DNA of 64,000 bases from Lampropedia aestuarii (GTDB lineage: Bacteria > Pseudomonadota > Gammaproteobacteria > Burkholderiales > Burkholderiaceae_C), in contig NZ_SSWX01000002.1 of the NCBI RefSeq assembly GCF_004803635.1, positions 124,001 through 188,000 of the forward strand. Reading direction: 5' to 3'. Both the position numbers and the translations under genes were made by a program. Positions within the stretch are counted from its first letter, which is position 1; each line of letters opens with the position of its first letter. A model generated the notes under the pieces. It saw only the letters and a program-made list of their open reading frames with translations. It was not told where the DNA came from and ran no database searches. Positions 60,444-64,000 of this stretch are shown one piece after another.

Positions 60444-60468
60444 AGGCTGCCTTAGGGCAGCCTTTTTT
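60444..60468 (+). terminator. Rho-independent terminator after purH
   Basis: AGGCTGCC-TTA-GGGCAGCCT followed by TTTTT, 27 bp after the purH stop. Confidence 0.9.
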
Positions 60469-60564
60469 ACGCCCGCTTGCACAGATCTTGAACCAATTGC
60501 CCATGCGCCATCGCAGCACACGAAGGCACGGGTTAGGTACATAATCCATTGACTTTCACACGCC

Positions 60565-62118
60565 ATGGCCATTGCTTGCCTGTTCACGCTGCTGAGCTGC
60601 AAGCCTTGTGCGTTGGCTCTGCGCGGCCCATGGCCCACTACATTGCTCGTGCTTCGCTCTGACCCCACACCAACTTCTTCGCCCTCTACTACCAGCAACG
60701 TGCCAGCCGATGGTTTGCCGCTACCACAGCGGCGCAAAGCCATTTTTGTGATTTTGCTCGGCATCACATTGGTGGTGCTCGATGGCACCATCGTCACCTT
60801 GGCTCTGCCCAGCATTGCCAGCGCTTTTGGCGTGGCTGCCTCCACCTCGGTGTGGATCATCACCAGCTACCAGCTGGCGGTTTTGGGCCTGTTGCTGCCA
60901 ATGGCATCTTTGGGTGAGCGCTTTGGCTACCGCCAGGTGTATTTAGGTGGCATGGCCCTGTTTGCAGTGGCATCTGCCCTGTGCTTTGTCAGCCAAGCCT
61001 TCTGGCATCTGGTCTTGTGCCGGGTAGCGCAAGGCCTTGCAGGTGCAGCGGTAATGGGCGTGAATGCAGCGCTGGTGCGCCAAACCTATCCCAGCCATCT
61101 GCTGGGTCGGGGTATCGCCTTGAATGCCGTCACGGTGGCCATTGCCTCGGTGGCGGGTCCCTCTTTGGCCGCTTTGATTCTGTCTGTTGCCGATTGGCCG
61201 TGGCTGTTTGCAATCAATGTGCCGCTGGCCATTGTGACCATTGTGCTGGGCCGGCACCACTTGCCAGTCAGCATGCCGACGCAGCACCAGCGTTTTTCTT
61301 CGCTGGACTGGGTGCTCAATATTGCCGCCTTTGGTTTGATTTTCTGGGCGTTCGACGGCCTGATCACCCATGGCTTTGCCAATGGGCAACTGACTGACTC
61401 GGGTCAAATCAGTGCCGCCGCTTTGGCCGCCAGCCTGGTGCTCTGGATCTGGTATGTGCGCAGACAGCGCAAGTTGGCAACGCCCTTGCTGCCGCTGGAT
61501 TTGTTGCGCATTCCGGCTTTCAGCCTGTCAATGGGCGCGTCGATTTGCGCGTTCAGCAGCCAAATGCTGGCCTTTATTGCCCTGCCATTTTTGAGCTTGA
61601 GCATTTTGCAGCAAAGCCCTTTTGAGACCGGGATTTTGGTCAGCGTTTGGCCCATTGCGATTGCGATGACTGCGCCGTTTGCAGGCCGACTGATTGGCCG
61701 CGTTCCAGGCGCCAGCTTGGGGCTGTTTGGCATGGTGACACTGGCCGTGGGCCTTGGCGCAATGGCTGCGATGCCACTCTACGCTGAGATGCACTGGCGC
61801 ATTCTGGCCTTGTTGTTGTGCGGGATTGGTTTTGGCTTGTTTCAAGCGCCTAACAACCACATCATTCTGACCGTCGGCCCTAAACACCGCAGTGGCGCCG
61901 CTGGTGGCATGCTGGGCACTGCGCGCCTGACCGGCCAATCATTGGGCGCGGCATTGGCTGCAGGCCTTTTTGCTTTCTACCCGCCACCTGCTGCAACCCA
62001 TGGACCGCAATGGGCATTTGCCGTCGCGGCTGTTTGCGCTTTGATGGCAGGGATTTCCAGTATTTTGCGCAAACCGGCAGTGCCAGCCGCGGCCGATCAG
62101 GGCACAATCAAGACATGA
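60565..62118 (+). CDS. MFS transporter, DHA2 (14-helix) drug exporter type
   Basis: This membrane exporter of up to 517 residues resembles EmrB/QacA/SmvA. Helix 1 holds VVLDGTIVTLALPSIASAFG, motif C of DHA2 proteins, and helix 2 to 3 carries SLGERFGYRQVYLGGM. About 14 hydrophobic segments are present. The 55 residues before helix 1 are unusual and the true start may be later; 60565 is the only ATG before the first helix. It overlaps the thioesterase gene by 4 bp. Substrates are unknown. Confidence 0.88.
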   Translation: MAIACLFTLLSCKPCALALRGPWPTTLLVLRSDPTPTSSPSTTSNVPADGLPLPQRRKAIFVILLGITLVVLDGTIVTLALPSIASAFGVAASTSVWIITSYQLAVLGLLLPMASLGERFGYRQVYLGGMALFAVASALCFVSQAFWHLVLCRVAQGLAGAAVMGVNAALVRQTYPSHLLGRGIALNAVTVAIASVAGPSLAALILSVADWPWLFAINVPLAIVTIVLGRHHLPVSMPTQHQRFSSLDWVLNIAAFGLIFWAFDGLITHGFANGQLTDSGQISAAALAASLVLWIWYVRRQRKLATPLLPLDLLRIPAFSLSMGASICAFSSQMLAFIALPFLSLSILQQSPFETGILVSVWPIAIAMTAPFAGRLIGRVPGASLGLFGMVTLAVGLGAMAAMPLYAEMHWRILALLLCGIGFGLFQAPNNHIILTVGPKHRSGAAGGMLGTARLTGQSLGAALAAGLFAFYPPPAATHGPQWAFAVAAVCALMAGISSILRKPAVPAAADQGTIKT

Positions 62119-62591
62119 ACCAGCCCGCCTCAGCTTCCCCCAATAACAACGCCCCAGTTGCTCGCCCACAACCCGAATCACGCCAAGCCTATGCGGCTTT
62201 TGAACGCATTACCACGCGCTGGAGCGACAACGACATCTACGGACATGTCAACAACGTCGTCTACTACAGTTGGTTTGACACCGGTGTGAATCAGCATTTG
62301 ATTGGCCACGGTGTGCTGGACATCCATACCGGCTCGGTGATTGGGCTGGTGATCGAGACGCAGTGCAACTACTTTGCACCGCTGGCTTTTCCTCAGGCCA
62401 TTGACGTGGGCATTCGCGTCGCGCAGTTGGGCCGCTCCAGCGTGCGCTACGAAGTGGGCATTTTTGCCGCTGGCGAGCAGCTTTGCGCCGCGCGCGGGCA
62501 CTTCATCCACGTCTACGTGGACAAGCTCAGCAGAAAGCCTGTGGCCTTGCCTGAAGACTTGCGCCACCACCTGCAAAGTCTGTGCCTGTAA
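62115..62591 (+). CDS. Acyl-CoA thioesterase, 4HBT hotdog family
   Basis: This 158-residue hotdog-fold protein has TRWSDNDIYGHVNNVVYYSWFDTGVNQHL, the 4-hydroxybenzoyl-CoA thioesterase signature with the active Asp (DxxGHVNN). The start at 62115 overlaps the exporter stop as ATGA; a frame further upstream runs through that gene. Substrate acyl groups are unknown. Coupling with the exporter suggests a shared detoxification or recycling task, but this is inference. Confidence 0.9.
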   Translation: MNQPASASPNNNAPVARPQPESRQAYAAFERITTRWSDNDIYGHVNNVVYYSWFDTGVNQHLIGHGVLDIHTGSVIGLVIETQCNYFAPLAFPQAIDVGIRVAQLGRSSVRYEVGIFAAGEQLCAARGHFIHVYVDKLSRKPVALPEDLRHHLQSLCL

Positions 62592-62619
62592 AACGCGCAC
62601 CAAGAGACCGTTCTTAAAA

Positions 62620-62634
62620 CGTGTTCACAACACG
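62620..62634. repeat. Small palindrome related to the AGAACGTGTT repeats
   Basis: CGTGTT-CAC-AACACG is a perfect palindrome inside TTAAAACGTGTTCACAACAC. It sits between the thioesterase and antiporter genes. No T-run follows. Confidence 0.4.
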
Positions 62635-62741
62635 GGGCAGGCAGCAAACCTGCTCATCTACAATACCCCTCACATTCTCTCGCTCGCCCCACGCCAACGC
62701 CGTGTCGAGCTGTTCCCTGCTCACTACCCTAATGCCGCCGC

Positions 62742-64000
62742 ATGTCTGAAGCTCGCGCCAAGCGCCCCATGCTGATCCCCGCATCAGCCGCCAAGTTGTT
62801 TCTTTTACTCACACTGGGCCTCTCGGCCTCTGCATCGCAGGCTGCCGCACTGGATGGCGCATCACTGGAATTGTGGTGGGGCATTCCATTTGCCGGCGTA
62901 CTGCTGTCAATTGCCTTGTTCCCATTGCTGGCAGGGCATGTCTGGCACCACCACTACGGCAAGATCACGGCCGCTTGGGCCTTGGCATTTTTATTGCCTT
63001 TCACCGCCATCTATGGGGCCGAGCTGGCAGCCAGCACCGTCGTGCATGCCCTGTTGGCCGAATACATCCCGTTTGTATTGCTGCTGACTGCGCTCTACAC
63101 GGTCTCAGGCGGCATCTACCTCAAAGGCAATTTACGCGGCACGCCACTGCTGAACACCAGCATTCTGGCCGTTGGCACGGTGTTGGCCAGTTTCATGGGG
63201 ACGACCGGTGCATCAATGCTGCTGATTCGACCTTTGCTGCGCGCCAATGACGACCGCAAGCACCGCGCCCATGTGGTAATTTTCTTTATCTTTCTGGTCT
63301 CGAATATTGGCGGCTCGCTGACACCGCTGGGCGATCCGCCGCTGTTTCTGGGCTTTCTCAAAGGTGTGGGCTTCTTCTGGACTGCACAGCATATCTGGCC
63401 TGAAACCCTGTTTTTGGTCGTGGTTTTGCTGGCGTTGTTCTATGCTCTGGACAGCTGGTTTTACCGCAACGAGCCACGTTCGCGCTTTAATGCCTCACCC
63501 ACCGACAGCAGCATGCTGCGCATTGAAGGCGGCATGAACTTTGTCTGGTTGGCTGCAATTGTCGCGCTGGTGTTGATGAGTGGCATCTGGAAGCCCACTA
63601 CCCAGTTCGAGTTGATGGGCACGGTCGTCGGCTTGCAAAGCGCAGTGCGCGACATCGGCTTTATCGTGATCACGGTCTTGTCGCTGCAATTCACGGCCAA
63701 AAACATTTACCAGGCCAACCAGTTCAGCTGGGGCCCAATGCAGGAAGTGGCCAAACTGTTTGCTGGTATTTTCATCACCATCATCCCCGTCATTGCCATG
63801 CTGCAAGCAGGCACTAGCGGTGCATTTGCCAGCATTGTGCAAGCCGTGACCGATAGCGACGGCCAGCCGATTCCAGCCATGTACTTCTGGGCTACTGGCA
63901 TACTCAGTGGCTTCCTCGACAATGCGCCGACCTATCTGGTGTTCTTCAATACCGCAGGCGGCGATGCGGCTGTGCTGATGACCTCGATGGCCGCGACCCT
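62742..64000 (+). CDS. Sodium:proton antiporter, NhaD-like (3' end outside the window)
   Basis: The frame starts at 62742 (MSEARAKRPMLIPASAAKLF) and is open to the window edge, 419 codons. It has a hydrophobic N-terminus ending near SASQAA, many membrane helices, and the ion-transporter superfamily pattern VSNIGGSLTPLGDPPLFLGFLKG near 185-207 and FLDNAPTYLVFFN near 391-403. These fit NhaD-type Na+/H+ antiporters, though the related citrate-transporter family cannot be excluded. A Met at 62769 is an alternative start. Confidence 0.85.
   Translation, partial: MSEARAKRPMLIPASAAKLFLLLTLGLSASASQAAALDGASLELWWGIPFAGVLLSIALFPLLAGHVWHHHYGKITAAWALAFLLPFTAIYGAELAASTVVHALLAEYIPFVLLLTALYTVSGGIYLKGNLRGTPLLNTSILAVGTVLASFMGTTGASMLLIRPLLRANDDRKHRAHVVIFFIFLVSNIGGSLTPLGDPPLFLGFLKGVGFFWTAQHIWPETLFLVVVLLALFYALDSWFYRNEPRSRFNASPTDSSMLRIEGGMNFVWLAAIVALVLMSGIWKPTTQFELMGTVVGLQSAVRDIGFIVITVLSLQFTAKNIYQANQFSWGPMQEVAKLFAGIFITIIPVIAMLQAGTSGAFASIVQAVTDSDGQPIPAMYFWATGILSGFLDNAPTYLVFFNTAGGDAAVLMTSMAAT

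Overview
The window looks like the chromosome of a betaproteobacterium of the order Burkholderiales, most likely family Comamonadaceae. The signs are a TctC/Bug-type solute receptor, a DUF3649/PepSY/DUF3325 iron-uptake module, a Pseudomonas/Burkholderia-style ssu operon with ssuF, a bifunctional MnmC, and dispersed palindromic repeats in the intergenic gaps. The genus is not resolved. Almost every gene belongs to a known family and the gene density is high. No rRNA, CRISPR array, phage or transposase gene was seen, and no convincing tRNA.

Layout. (1) 1-11091, aromatic catabolism: the end of a LysR regulator, a multicomponent phenol hydroxylase operon dmpKLMNOP (minus strand) with a sigma-54 promoter, its activator dmpR, then catR and catB-catA-catC. 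Together they take phenol to catechol and through the ortho pathway to the 3-oxoadipate enol-lactone; the next enzyme (CatD) is not in the window. dmpP is split by a +1 frameshift in a run of ten G. (2) 11119-14141: two overlapping dynamin-like GTPase genes directly downstream of catC. (3) 14241-20422: a Bug-type receptor, a 266-bp MITE-like element, fbp, an orphan family-5 solute-binding protein and a PIN-PhoH ATPase.

(4) 20734-33304: ten minus-strand genes and a divergent IclR regulator. They encode a 3-ketosteroid-dehydrogenase-like flavoprotein, an SDR, a complete branched-chain-type ABC importer (with a permease-ATPase fusion), a metallo-beta-lactamase-fold protein, an MFS carrier, an old-yellow-enzyme reductase and an EthD-domain protein. 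This reads as an import-and-oxidation cluster for an unidentified, possibly alicyclic or ketonic substrate, and it is the best candidate here for an undescribed pathway. (5) 33970-40297: gltBD (glutamate synthase).

(6) 40394-47283: sulfur-starvation genes sbp-ssuE-orf-ssuA-ssuD-ssuC-ssuB-ssuF, divergent from yggX. (7) 47812-49884: mnmC. (8) 50182-58533: an iron-uptake unit (FecI-type sigma factor, FecR, TonB siderophore receptor with signalling domain, DUF3649, PepSY protein, DUF3325, YncE-like lipoprotein) behind a Fur-box-like palindrome. (9) 58812-64000: purH, a DHA2-type MFS exporter overlapping a thioesterase gene, and the start of a NhaD-type Na+/H+ antiporter that runs off the window.

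Start codons were chosen from Shine-Dalgarno sequences, 4-bp overlaps and remembered family N-termini. Functions rest on motifs and gene order read by eye, with no database search.
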